Origin: Asparagopsis taxiformis
Taxonomy: Eukaryota > Rhodophyta > Florideophyceae > Bonnemaisoniales > Bonnemaisoniaceae
Direction of reading: 5' to 3'
DNA length: 64,000 nucleotides
NCBI GenBank assembly: GCA_030407315.1
Contig: JALQPE010002393.1
Span: forward strand, 1-64,000
The notes under the pieces: generated by a model
Database searches by the model: none
What the model saw: only the letters and a program-made list of their open reading frames with translations
What the model was told of the DNA's origin: nothing
Position numbers and translations under genes: made by a program
In this document: positions 18,886 through 28,998 of the stretch, piece by piece
How the letters are laid out: every line of letters starts with the position of its first letter
How positions within the stretch are numbered: position 1 is the first letter of the stretch

Positions 18886-21171
18886 ATGCCGCCGCGTATT
18901 GCGAAGAAAGCTCCAAAGCCTCCGGGCCTCCAGAAAACCCGGTCAGCAGCTGCTGTATCGAGTGCCCGACAATCCCGTGCGAAGAAGCGGTCTGGGCCTA
19001 CCGGCAGCATTGAACCGCGGTCCGGTAGTCGCAAGACGGACCGGCGCAGAACTGGGGATCCGCAGCGAGAAAGTGAGGAAGGAGGAACGGCGCGGAGAGA
19101 GATGGGGCTTGACCGAGGCAAGCGTGCTCGCAGGGACAGTGAACATCATGATGATGACATGATAGTGGCTCAAAACATGTTGGAATTGCGGCAGAGTGCT
19201 ATGGCAAAGGTAGTTCCTCCCGGGTTGGCAGATGCGGAGGTGCTGCAGACGGAGTCCCAGCCGGGGGTTCCCGAGACACTGGAGGCTGTGACCCCCACTG
19301 CGCCAACTATGCCGAGTACATCAGCCCCAGCAGGTAATGCAGTCAGGGACCCGAGGATAGCGGCAAGGGATGTTGTTTCTGAGCAACGTTCACAGGATGC
19401 CAACTATCATCGGCGGTCAGGTGGTACTGAGGGGAGAGAGCAGCCGGAGTGCGGGCCTCGTCACAACAGAGTGTCATTGGTGCCAAATATGCGCGTAACG
19501 CCCCCGCGACGTCAGGCTATTGGCGATGGAGGACATCATATTCCCGATAGCGTGGGAGATGGGGGGACGGTGAGGGCAGAGAGGTTGCATCCGCCGGAAT
19601 CCATCGATTTAATGGCGAGTCGCATCAATGCGCAGAAGAAGAAGATCGCGGAGCTGGAAAAAAAAGTGTTTAGCCAGGACATAGCAAACAAGGCGCTCAC
19701 CACGGAGATTGTTGCGTTGGAGGCTAAGGTGAAGACTCTGCAGGCGGAAAATGCCAGCCTTACTGCAATTGCGAGAACAGGTAGAATCAGTGATCACGGT
19801 GGCGGTAAGTCGAAAATACAGAAAGCCATTCCTGTGAAATACCTTGGAGTTCTTAGGGCGGTTGAGGAAAACCTGACAAAGTGGTGCAAGAACGAGACTA
19901 TGGAGCTGGACCCTATAGCGGAACAAACGCAGAGACGTTGGACTGGACGTACCATCGAGGTAGAGCCGGTAGAAGGGGCACTTTGGAGCGAAAACGGTGT
20001 AGGATATATTGCTACCCCTCCGGGCTATATCATCAAGAATCTGCAGTGGTATACACCTTCGTACAGGGACGAGAGTGATCTGCTGAATGACTTGGTGCGA
20101 CACGTACTGCGTCAAAGTCCGTGGTGTGATGTGTTTTCCGATGAGGAGCAGCGTGTGTGCTGTCAAGAGGCTGTGGCGGGGAGCAAGGAATTGAAAGTGA
20201 AGGTGACGCAGAAACTGTCCGACGTGATGAGTGCACGGAAGCGTAATGCGAGGGACAGATTGTTCGGTTCGCTGGGGTACACGAAATTAATGTCTAGATG
20301 CACGATGCTGACGACGCGAGCTGAGATGGACGAGCGAGAGGAACAAAAGCGCGAAGCGTCTGAGAAGCTTTTGAAACGGGAAAGTAACGGTGATTTGGAT
20401 ATGGGGAGGTGGCGAACGGCACCGTTCTCAGAGCTGCGATACAGCAAAGGCTTGGTTCCTGACAGCTTCGAAATGGAAGTGAATGGTGATGCATGGTTTA
20501 ACAACCGAGTAGCTGTGAATGTGCTGGACATCTTCAGGGGTTATTCGATACGACCAGAACAAGTAATGGACATAGAGACGAGCATACTAACGCTGGCGCG
20601 CCTGGATGCTTGGCTAGTGACTACTGTGGAGTGTTTGGATGAACCGAAGGGGAAAGGAGGTGCACGGCAGAAGGAGTTTACAAGGCGGTACAGTCAATAT
20701 GTGGGGGTAGCTTTTCAGCAATTAGTTGGTATGGTGGTGTACTGCATGTCTTGTCTCCAAGGCTCGCAAGCAAGGGAAGAAACGGACGTTGTCGAGAGCG
20801 AACAGCGGACTAGTGCACAGTCACGGCATGTGTTTGCAAGCCGTACTGTGACGAGAGAGGCTGTTGAAGTGTGGCAAAGCGGAGAGGGGTCTGGAATTGT
20901 TCATGTCGTTGATGATGTAAACCGCTGCTCATCACTTGTTCTAGTGTCCGAGGATTGGATTCAATCGCATATTACGTCAAACCTCGGTGCTGTAATGGAT
21001 TGTGTGATTGCGCAAGGACTAATTGGCGCAGAACTTTTCGTCGTTGACCCATATGCTGGACACCTGACTGCAAACCTGAATGTCGAAATCAATGCCCCAC
21101 AGTATGGGGGCATGGAGCGGCGCCATGCAGCCACTGCTGATAACGGTTTTGGCGTAATGGAGGATGGTTGA
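18886..21171 (+). CDS. Coiled-coil protein next to the Plavaka-like transposase
   Basis: 761 residues from a clear ATG. I do not recognise the family. Residues 1-90 are basic and low complexity (RAKKRSGPTG, KRARRDSEHHDDDM), suggesting nuclear localisation and DNA or RNA binding. A disordered Pro/Thr-rich part follows, then a coiled coil at about 240-295 (RINAQKKKIAELEKKVF; ALEAKVKTLQAENASL). The remainder looks globular, with aromatic motifs such as GYIIKNLQWYTPSYRDESDL. It converges with the transposase gene, the two stops lying 77 bp apart, so it may be the accessory protein of that element, comparable in role (not in visible sequence) to TNPA of CACTA elements. That role is inference. Confidence 0.65.
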   Translation: MPPRIAKKAPKPPGLQKTRSAAAVSSARQSRAKKRSGPTGSIEPRSGSRKTDRRRTGDPQRESEEGGTARREMGLDRGKRARRDSEHHDDDMIVAQNMLELRQSAMAKVVPPGLADAEVLQTESQPGVPETLEAVTPTAPTMPSTSAPAGNAVRDPRIAARDVVSEQRSQDANYHRRSGGTEGREQPECGPRHNRVSLVPNMRVTPPRRQAIGDGGHHIPDSVGDGGTVRAERLHPPESIDLMASRINAQKKKIAELEKKVFSQDIANKALTTEIVALEAKVKTLQAENASLTAIARTGRISDHGGGKSKIQKAIPVKYLGVLRAVEENLTKWCKNETMELDPIAEQTQRRWTGRTIEVEPVEGALWSENGVGYIATPPGYIIKNLQWYTPSYRDESDLLNDLVRHVLRQSPWCDVFSDEEQRVCCQEAVAGSKELKVKVTQKLSDVMSARKRNARDRLFGSLGYTKLMSRCTMLTTRAEMDEREEQKREASEKLLKRESNGDLDMGRWRTAPFSELRYSKGLVPDSFEMEVNGDAWFNNRVAVNVLDIFRGYSIRPEQVMDIETSILTLARLDAWLVTTVECLDEPKGKGGARQKEFTRRYSQYVGVAFQQLVGMVVYCMSCLQGSQAREETDVVESEQRTSAQSRHVFASRTVTREAVEVWQSGEGSGIVHVVDDVNRCSSLVLVSEDWIQSHITSNLGAVMDCVIAQGLIGAELFVVDPYAGHLTANLNVEINAPQYGGMERRHAATADNGFGVMEDG

Positions 21172-21248
21172 AATTAGTGCAGTAAATGTGACGTTGACTA
21201 GAAGGTTTATCATGTAGTACATTATCAATAGAGTGCTGCGATTTAGAT

Positions 21249-24200
21249 TTATTCTTCTTCATTATCATCTGTGAATTGGTAATCAGTGTTGGTGTAGAAG
21301 CGGTTGAGATAGAAACGGTGGTCCGACCAGTGCATTTGTTTCGTAAATGGCTTGACTGGAAAGTTACTTCGTACGATGTGCACGGTGCCAGATATAGTAG
21401 ATGCAGGAATGAGGTCAAACCAAGGACCACCTGCACTGTGGGATGCAGTGTCATTGCTGTCAACGGATCCGTTGTCCGGGTCCCATGTGGACCACTTTAA
21501 ACAAATGCACCCAAGTGATTTTTCCACAGCGGTTTTTGGGGCAAAGCAGGTCATATACTGAACGAAAGCGAGTTCTACAGGTTGAAACAGGTTTGGAGAC
21601 TGCAGGCGTACCAGTGCCAGGACGCGCCCTACCCATATGGTTCTGTAGTCATCGGCAGTTCCGGAGATGACGACAAAGGAGTACTGCGATCTCTTTGCGG
21701 GGCCGAACGATGAAGTTGCAAAGACGCGCTGCTGCTTGTGCCTCGACACGTTTGTGGGGCGAAGCATGCCACTGTGCGGGTCAAAGTCGTCGGCATCTGG
21801 GACGTACCCTCCCATGACGTAGGCGGACTTTACCACGGTGACGGAAATGTCCATGTCATGTATTGGAGGGCCTTCTGCCGTGGCGCGCAGTCTAGCGAGG
21901 GTGAGGAACGCTTGTGCAGCTGTGTCACCGAGTTGCTGGAATAGCGTTATGGTGCCAGACGGGAACGAGGAGTTGTGCAGCGGCAAAAGAGTGGCAGGAT
22001 CGGGCTGTCCGTCGATATCTGCAACGAGGAGGGTTGCATCGGGCAGCAGGGAGGCAAAGTCGTGCAGTGCAACGGTGAATCCGTCGCGAACGAGTACTGC
22101 ACCGTCTGTGGGCGATATCATGCGTGCGTTTCCCAATGTGTTCGATGGGGTATGACCAGTTGGAGTGGCCAAGGAGAATTCCATGTGGCGAATAGTCTCT
22201 TCCATGGCTGTGGAGCGCCTTCGAGAGGTTTTCCTATAACTCTGTTTGAACAGAAGATGCGAGTGTTCGTAGGGGCCTGCATCAATGTGTTCCAGGGCGC
22301 CATATCTCTGCAAGTCACCGGGAAGATGGTCTAGAAGATGGAACTTGAAAGTTTTGAGACCTGTGGTGTGGAATGGGCCGAGGGTGGAGAGCATTGATTG
22401 TTTGAAATAGGAAATGGAGTTCTGGAGGCTTTCTAGTTCGGCGGCAGTCCAGTGCTTGATGCGACCGCGTTTCATGACCCATGCGACGAGGTCAGAGTAT
22501 TGCGTGCAGATGGAAGTGAGGGGGGCTGTATCTACTTCGTCACAGCATGTGTCAATGAATGCTGCGATGAAAGGGAACACCATGTCGACATGGTGATAGT
22601 CTTTGGCTGCGAGCATGCCGCGTATGCCGTCCTCCGTGAAGAGGCCGTTCAAATTGGTGCCCTTCTCACCCTTGGAGAAGTCGACATGAAGACCGGTGAT
22701 GTAGTAGTCGCGTTCGATAGCGGACAGAATGCTGTTTGAGCCGGCGAGGATGGATTTTTTCACCTTCTTGAAGGTGCGAGGTGTCCCGGAATGGGAGGCA
22801 GTGGTGGTGAGGTCTGGGGAGCTGAGGCGGTGGACAATGCACTGTTTGATGAGCTTTGAGATGCCGAGGTGGAGATTGTGCAGAGGCTCGAAGGAGAAAA
22901 TGTTGTAGGGGTCTAGGGGACTGTTGGTGGGTAAAAGAGCGGTCGATTCGAGGACAGAGTGTTGTTCGAGGAGGGAGAGAGCTTCGAGCGGAGCAGTTGT
23001 ATGCTCCTGAGCGCTCTCTTGGCGTGCAGAGCGTGTATCATCGAGGGAGCGGGGCTGGTGTGGCGCGCTGGATTCAAGTTGAGTGGCGGGGATGTAGCAG
23101 CGGTGGCAGGGATGTGTGGTGGTAGTGCTGTTGCGAGTGCATGAGAGCTCTTTGGCCTCTGGAAAGTCGCAGCAATAATTGGCTAGGATGGGAAAGCATT
23201 GGCGGGCAGTTGCAGTGGAGTCTGTGCAGGGGAACCCGGAAGAGAACGCGGTGGATAGGGACGAAAACACTTTTTCGAGTGCTTTATGAAGAATATCAAT
23301 TTTGCGAGCGCGACTAGCAGAACTAGAGGTTGTCGGCATTTCATCACCGAACAAGGCGTTGGACGAAGGGTTAACAATGTACGGAAGATACCCGACGATG
23401 GTGAGGCCGGTACGGATGCAGTGGCGACGGAGGGGGGCGGAGAAGTTGAGCAGTGTGACGTGTATGGGGTATGCGACGATTGCGGAGCTCTTGAGGCTTG
23501 TGCTGCTCTTGTCGGAGTACACTTGGAGGAGGCCGGCAAAGGAGGAAGCGGTGGGATCATTTTCCTCTGCCCATACGACCTGTGGATCTTCCGAGAGCTG
23601 CACGCGCTGTCTAGTAACCTGGTGCAGCGTTTTCGCGAATTCTGTGTGTAGGGGATGAGAAAATATTGCGGTGCCGTCTGGGGCGGTCTGTGGGGAGGGG
23701 TGGAAGAGAGTATTTTGGTCGTTAGCCAGTGCTAACTGCCTGCGGAGCATGTCGACTGGGTCGCGGAGGTACAGCTGTGCCGAGTACTTACCAGTTTTGT
23801 CTGGAATGATGTGGCTCTTGTAACCTTCGGTGCGGAAATGTGTTTCGACCATGGAAGCGGTAACGTGGCGACATTCTTCTACGGTGCGAACGGCGCTGTT
23901 GAACTTTTCTAGGGAGAATGCGGGGTCTTGTAGGATGGTGATGACTTCGCTCACGCGGCCAGCGCCGGCCTTGTACTCGAGGGTTGTGAGACTGGCGGCG
24001 AGGGATTGCACGAGGAGGTCTGCGCGGGAGGGGGTTGAGGTTGGTGGCAGTGAAGCGTCACAGGGTGAGTCGCTGGAGGAAGCACGACCAGATTCTGGGT
24101 CTGGGGAGCTGGGTTGCGGGGAATCATGGTCGCCGTTTCGAGCAGGCTCATGGGTGACGGCAGGGACACGAGCGTTGTTGAAATGTTGGGGAGAGGGGTT

Positions 24201-24287
24201 GAAACGGTAGCGACACGTTCGCTCATGCAGCGCGAGCGCATAAGCATCTACGCAGTAGTAGAAGCACCCTTCATACTTGCATTCCAT
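21249..24287 (-). CDS. Plavaka/CACTA-like transposase
   Basis: 1012 residues from an ATG. The N-terminus is a C2HC-type zinc finger (Cys3, Cys8, His21, Cys25). The central part matches the Plavaka branch of CACTA-related transposases: VYSDKSSTSLKSSAIVAYP and VTLLNFSAPLRR (the region reading SDKT...S...WPVYLTIGN in relatives), then GLTIVGYLPYI, a HPCHRCYIP cysteine knuckle, and FEPLHNLHLGISK near residue 468, equivalent to the DPMHNL-LG motif of CACTA transposases. Family placement rests on these motifs from memory of the family. The frame is intact over the full length, so the gene could be active. No terminal repeats for its own element were found nearby. Confidence 0.7.
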   Translation of the reverse strand: MECKYEGCFYYCVDAYALALHERTCRYRFNPSPQHFNNARVPAVTHEPARNGDHDSPQPSSPDPESGRASSSDSPCDASLPPTSTPSRADLLVQSLAASLTTLEYKAGAGRVSEVITILQDPAFSLEKFNSAVRTVEECRHVTASMVETHFRTEGYKSHIIPDKTGKYSAQLYLRDPVDMLRRQLALANDQNTLFHPSPQTAPDGTAIFSHPLHTEFAKTLHQVTRQRVQLSEDPQVVWAEENDPTASSFAGLLQVYSDKSSTSLKSSAIVAYPIHVTLLNFSAPLRRHCIRTGLTIVGYLPYIVNPSSNALFGDEMPTTSSSASRARKIDILHKALEKVFSSLSTAFSSGFPCTDSTATARQCFPILANYCCDFPEAKELSCTRNSTTTTHPCHRCYIPATQLESSAPHQPRSLDDTRSARQESAQEHTTAPLEALSLLEQHSVLESTALLPTNSPLDPYNIFSFEPLHNLHLGISKLIKQCIVHRLSSPDLTTTASHSGTPRTFKKVKKSILAGSNSILSAIERDYYITGLHVDFSKGEKGTNLNGLFTEDGIRGMLAAKDYHHVDMVFPFIAAFIDTCCDEVDTAPLTSICTQYSDLVAWVMKRGRIKHWTAAELESLQNSISYFKQSMLSTLGPFHTTGLKTFKFHLLDHLPGDLQRYGALEHIDAGPYEHSHLLFKQSYRKTSRRRSTAMEETIRHMEFSLATPTGHTPSNTLGNARMISPTDGAVLVRDGFTVALHDFASLLPDATLLVADIDGQPDPATLLPLHNSSFPSGTITLFQQLGDTAAQAFLTLARLRATAEGPPIHDMDISVTVVKSAYVMGGYVPDADDFDPHSGMLRPTNVSRHKQQRVFATSSFGPAKRSQYSFVVISGTADDYRTIWVGRVLALVRLQSPNLFQPVELAFVQYMTCFAPKTAVEKSLGCICLKWSTWDPDNGSVDSNDTASHSAGGPWFDLIPASTISGTVHIVRSNFPVKPFTKQMHWSDHRFYLNRFYTNTDYQFTDDNEEE

Positions 24288-24735
24288 GTCGAGTTTTGAC
24301 GCAAAAGGGAGGATTGCGAGCTGAACAGGGGAGACTGTGCCGTCCAGATGCGACCAATTTTATTTTTGTGGTGCTTTCGAGACTTGGAATGTAACGTGTT
24401 CGTAGTTTTTTGGGTAGTAGTTTTGTGCTCACTCCAGCTGACATCCCAACGGTGGAATTTAACCGAGAGTTCAATCATTTCCAACTGTTACATCACATTG
24501 CGTGCTGGCAACGTGTGCATGGAAGGACGAACGACTGCCCTGGGAGATGAATTTTCAATTAATTCATTTGTAATAATAAACTTTTTTATTTCCAAACTTC
24601 GTGGAATCTGAATGTGCTTTACAGCGGATATGCCACAGATCATGTAAGGAAAGCAAATGGATTCTCATATATATGATTATATGTTTATATTCGTTGTTCT
24701 CGATCCGGATCTCTTTGTTCGGGGAATCAGAGACC
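24288..24735. other. Promoter side of transposase; no gene
   Basis: AT-rich non-coding sequence upstream of the minus-strand transposase gene. Nothing recognisable; no inverted counterpart of a terminal repeat was found. Confidence 0.4.
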
Positions 24736-24861
24736 ATGGCTTGGGCCATACTCAATCTCACTGCCGGCGATGATTTCGAGTATGCACAGCAAGACTTAAG
24801 CGGACGCAGAAAGCTGTCCGGTCGACGCCGCAGGCTCCACTCCGCCCTCATCACCGACTGA
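24736..24861 (+). CDS. Possible short first exon or mini-ORF
   Basis: A 41-codon frame starting MAWAILNLTAGDDFEYAQQD with a basic end rich in Arg. It has protein-like composition but no recognised family. It directly precedes the palindrome at 24,885 and the array with splice-site-like motifs, so it could be the start of a spliced transcript. Evidence is weak. Confidence 0.25.
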   Translation: MAWAILNLTAGDDFEYAQQDLSGRRKLSGRRRRLHSALITD

Positions 24862-24884
24862 TCTTCTTTGACCGACTTTGCTTT

Positions 24885-24922
24885 GTACGTGCGCGAATCT
24901 TGATCAAGATTCGCGCACGTAC
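24885..24922. repeat. 38-bp perfect palindrome
   Basis: Left arm GTACGTGCGCGAATCTTGA is followed without spacer by its exact reverse complement. The centre is TGATCA. On either strand it can form a hairpin or cruciform. It lies 24 bp after the mini-ORF and just before the repeat array. Confidence 0.95.
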
Positions 24923-24949
24923 CTTCGTTCCATCCTCTACCCTCGAGGG

Positions 24950-25990
24950 TATGCGTTGAGGGAAGCGTGGGTTTTGAGTCTGACTATTTCCGTTGATGCG
25001 ATATTTTTCATGGGAAGCCTGTTGACTGATGGTGTGTATTGAGCGGAGGATGGAAGAGAGGTACGTGAAGTTTTGAAAGTATGCTGTGAGGGAAGGTTGA
25101 TTTTGAGTCTGACTGTTGTGGTTGATTCCGATGTTGTGTAGATGATGCAGGAATGTTGATGACGGAAGGTAAGTTTCATTGAGTGCCAAGATGTGCTTTG
25201 CGAAGATATGGACTGCTGACTATGATTATTGTTAATTGCAAGGTTTTTGGATCATGGTTTGTATTGTGTGTAGGATGGATGAGAGGTACATTTGCGAGTT
25301 CTCAGGGTATGTAGCGAGGGAAACGTTGGTTTTCAATCTGACTGTTGCGATTGAATCCGATGTTGCGTAGGTGATGGAGGAATAGTGATGACGGAAGGTA
25401 AGTCACATTGGGCGCCCAGACCGGTTGTGCGAAGATGCGGAATGCTGACTACTTTTCTTGGCTACACGATTACGTGATTTATGGTTTTTATTGTGTGCAG
25501 GATGGAACAGGTAAAGTAAGTGTGCGAGTTTTGAAAGTAAGCAGCGAGGGAAGGTTGGTTTTGAGTCTGACTATTTCCGTTGATGCGATATTTTTCATTG
25601 GAAGCCTATTGAGTCATGGTGTGTATTGTGTGGAGCGAAGGTAAGTGTGCGAGTTTTGAAAGTATGCTGTGATGGAAGGTTGGTTTTGAGTCTGACTGTT
25701 GTGGTTGATTCCGATGTTGTGTAGATGATGCAGGAATGTTGATGACAGAAGGTAAGTTTTACTGAGCACCAAGACTTGTTTTGCGAAGATATGGACTGCT
25801 GACTTTGATTATTCATTGCAAGGTTTTTGGATCATGGTTTGTATTTTGTGTAGGATGGATGATTCAGTCATCCTCTCGGAGAGGTAAGTAAGGGAGTTTC
25901 TAGGATATCTGTCGTGGTAAGCGTTGCTTTTGAGTCTGACTGTTGTGGTTGATTCTGATGTTGTGTATGTGATGCAGGAGTGGTGAAGCA
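24950..25990 (+). repeat. Array of about six diverged units with splice-like motifs
   Basis: Units start with TTTTGAGTCTGACT or close variants near 24,973, 25,090, 25,328, 25,558, 25,683 and 25,928. Two unit types alternate. Most units contain a short block of 10-30 nt preceded by AG (GATGCAG, GTGTGCAG, TGTGTAG) and followed by GTAAG or GTACG, the pattern of a micro-exon, with CTGAC branch-point-like words in between. It may be a transcribed multi-intron locus or only a degenerate satellite. No continuous frame passes through it on the plus strand. Confidence 0.7.
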
Positions 25991-26119
25991 GGAACGGCAG
26001 GACTGAAGGAGAGTGAAGAAGGGATGTAGGAAGATGGGGAATGAAGCTGTGAGGTGTTTCTGGTATGTGTATATTTTGGGGCATACGATAGAAGTGAGAG
26101 TGCGTTTCAAGTGGTGTAA

Positions 26120-26350
26120 GATTTTGCTGACCATGTTCGTGTTTGATGTCTTGATGATTTAATGGGCTGGGGTGGTGTCGAGGAAAGCGGGGATGGTATT
26201 GGGAAGGAGCGTATTTTTTGTAATCTAGGTCGTGAGGGTTCTTGCAGTATGTGCGGATGGTGGTGCATGGCGTTCGGATGGTAGGGAGAACGCGATAGTG
26301 AGGGAGATGGGTGATCGACGATATGCTGACAGGTATTTTGTATTCTGGCT
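26120..26350. other. No gene seen
   Basis: Low-complexity sequence between two tandem arrays with no recognised coding or RNA feature. Confidence 0.3.
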
Positions 26351-26443
26351 GGATACGTATTTCCTATTCTAACCGGGTATTTATTTCCTATTCTAACCGG
26401 GTATTTATTTCCTATTCTGACCAGATATGTATTCCCTATTCTA
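26351..26443. repeat. 24-bp tandem repeat, about four copies
   Basis: Units of the type GGGTATTTATTTCCTATTCTAACC at 26,351, 26,375, 26,399 and 26,423, the outer ones diverged. The array ends in CTAGAGAGAC, a word that recurs in the 43-bp array and at 26,963. Confidence 0.85.
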
Positions 26444-26568
26444 GAGAGACGTATTGTATACGAGCAGTTTCCTAAATGAGAGAATAAAATACGGTCCGAT
26501 ATGGGCCCTGAATTTACCATCCGCTGTAATTTCTTCCCTCCCGGTTTTCGCTGATATATTGTATACTG

Positions 26569-26871
26569 GATGTCGGGTCCTAGTATTCCGCCATATGTAC
26601 TAGAGAAAGTGGATGTCGGGTCCTAGTATTCCGCCATATGTACTAGAGAAAGTGGATGTCGGGTCCTAGTATTCCGCCATATGTACTAGAGAAAGTGGAT
26701 GTCGGGTCCTAGTATTCCGCCATATGTACTAGAGAAAGTGGATGTCGGGTCCTAGTATTCCGCCATATGTACTAGAGAAAGTGGATGTCGGGTCCTAGTA
26801 TTCCGCCATATGTACTAGAGAAAGTGGATGTCGGGCCCTAGTATTCCGCCATATGTACTAGAGAAAGTGGA
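26569..26871. repeat. 43-bp tandem repeat, seven near-identical copies
   Basis: TGTCGGGTCCTAGTATTCCG recurs every 43 bp at 26,571, 26,614, 26,657, 26,700, 26,743, 26,786 and 26,829. The copies are almost identical (one C in place of T in the last), so the array expanded recently or is homogenised. Confidence 0.95.
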
Positions 26872-26985
26872 CGTCCGCATCCAAAAAATTTTTATTTTTT
26901 TTTGGACGCGGACGTTCATTTGTTCTAGTAAATCTCGGGGCCGACTAGGACCCGTACTAGAGAGACTGGACGTCCGCGTCCACTT
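26872..26985. repeat. Inverted GGACGTCCGC motifs after the satellite
   Basis: GGACGTCCGCATCC and its near complement GGACGCGGACGT flank an A/T run (about 26,871-26,916), forming a hairpin. A third copy, TGGACGTCCGCGTCCA, follows at about 26,967 and is itself nearly palindromic. This looks like the terminal part of a small transposon of which the 43-bp array is an expanded end (inference). Confidence 0.6.
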
Positions 26986-28271
26986 CCGAAAACACAGACG
27001 TGTGAGTGTCCGTCAATTAAAAGATCCAGTTGAGGGAATTGCTCTGCACAACTCGATCACTGAGGTGATTTACTGCGATGACGGGGCAGATGCAGCCAAT
27101 GGTTGAGAGCATTAAGTGGTTCAACACGCAAATGAAATCGTCATTAATCAAGCCCGTCGACGGATGAAACGCGCGAAAAAATTGTTAGCAGTGCCACAAT
27201 TTTGATAACGCATAGACTCAGAGCGTGATCGCAACGATGCGCCCAGAATCCGTGAGGGGAAATGGATGAGTAGGAATGTGTATCGGGATTCAGAGTCGCA
27301 GATCGATATTGTTAGAAGTAGGAAATAACAAACCGTCAATGATAGAGAAGGGAGCGCGCAAACCATACTTTGATGAATGCGAGCGGAAGGAGGTTGGTAC
27401 ATCATCTCGTGGATATTGTGGAGGGAGGTGTTGAAGAGTGTGCGTCGACGTTCTGACACATTGCGAGAGACCCTTAATAGTAATCAAAACTTGTAAATAT
27501 AAAAATGTGCACCACGTGGCGCCATATGCAATTGTATGGAAAAATGTGCGTTCATCTCTCGCTTCGCTGCCTCAACTGGCCTTGCGTGCTTACTGAAAGC
27601 TCAGACCACTGGTTCCCATCGTCCTCGAGCCCGACTCGTCATCTTTGCTCTCCATATTATCACCCTTTCTTGATCCTCTCCTCTACATTGCAATTCGTCT
27701 GGTGAAACCGCACACAACGGAACATGCCACCAGACCTAGACCTGGACTGCAACCCTGCCCATCCTCTTCCCTATTTCCCAACTCACGAGCACTACCCTCA
27801 ATCCTCGATGAACTAGATGCGCCAGCACACCACGATGGTGGCAATGGTCTGTGCGAGTCCTAAACCAGTCCTCCCGTCCGCCCTGACGTGACTTCCCTTG
27901 GAATGCGTCTCATGTTACTCGCATTCAACGCAGAAATTCATCCTCTAACGCTTCTCCGCGACCAAGACGCACCAAATCGCGACAATGTACTTCGCGTTCG
28001 TTGCGCGTGGTGTCGGCACTTTCTCGCCCATCGCGATGCGTCACAATCGCGCTTTCGTCACCACGCACCACAAAGCCCCCGCATCCTTCAACGCCCTTTT
28101 CTGCGTGCGATGCCTGGGTGTGAACATTCCGCGCATATTCATGAATAGCACCTTATTTACTACGTTCAGTTTGCCATGAACTGTTCCAATAGCGATGCGT
28201 TCGCCAGACAACAATTGCATGCATCAATGCATGTCAAATTTGACACACAATAGAATGGTCTCCGCAATATA
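26986..28271. other. No gene supported
   Basis: Several short frames on both strands, none with convincing composition or family resemblance. No RNA gene was recognised. Confidence 0.4.
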
Positions 28272-28838
28272 TTAGACTTCGCTCGCAACGGTTCTCAACG
28301 TGGCATCATTATGTTTGATGTTATGGTCACTTAGCTTCTTGAGATTACATATGACCAATTTGAACGGCTCTTGACATTCAATAATTGTTGATCTTCTGAA
28401 TCCAACGATAGTCAGTGCCCAGTTGCATCGCCTCATCTGTCCTATCCGTACAAACAAGAGGCCATAAGACGTTTTCCTCCACGTAACATTCAGCGATTTC
28501 ATTGTCGCATCGTGTCTATTGAATATCGTAATCCTGCGTATTCTTAAACTCCTCTCCATTACTCTCCAGCATTCGACCATACCACATGAATATCTGCGTC
28601 TACTTTCTCGCCAACCTTCGCCTACATCAAGCACCAGGTCATGAACGCCCAATCCGTACCACTTACTACCCGCACCGCCCACCTCCCTATCAGTGGTCAC
28701 TAGGCAGTTGTTCTCCAGCATGCCTACAATCGCCTTGATCTCTTCCTTGCACACGCACCATATCCTCCGCAGTGTGTCCATGGGAATGTCGGTTCGTCTC
28801 CTCACGACGTAACAATGAGCGGAACACGTCGGGTGCAC
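28272..28838 (-). pseudogene. Fragment resembling a STAND/NB-ARC NTPase winged helix
   Basis: The first half reads IPMDTLRRIWCVCKEE followed by IVGMLENNCLVTTD and WYGLGVHDLVLDVG. This resembles the winged-helix part of NB-ARC/APAF-type proteins (P-x-x-L-x-x-x-W, then L-x-x-x-L-V-x-x-D, then the HDL/LHDL motif). No P-loop or sensor region is found upstream, and the downstream part is not recognisable. It is best read as a gene remnant. The assignment is tentative because only about 60 residues support it. Confidence 0.35.
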
Positions 28839-28998
28839 TTAGTTGTCTGCAGTGCAGATAGACGCACAGTGTGACTCTGAGTGTAGCTACCGGAACAGGT
28901 GGGAAGGAAATAGACACGTTTTATCGTTTGAATTGTATTCAGTATATAGAAGGGATAGAAGATGAGATATTTTCTTTCTTTGTCTCATGCGAAAGTTA

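Noticed and set aside
24937..26134. Minus-strand frames in the repeat array
   Set aside because: They are open only because the repeated unit lacks stops in that frame; composition is repetitive and no family matches.
26569..26871. 43-bp array as a CRISPR
   Set aside because: Units are contiguous with no variable spacers, and the setting is eukaryotic.
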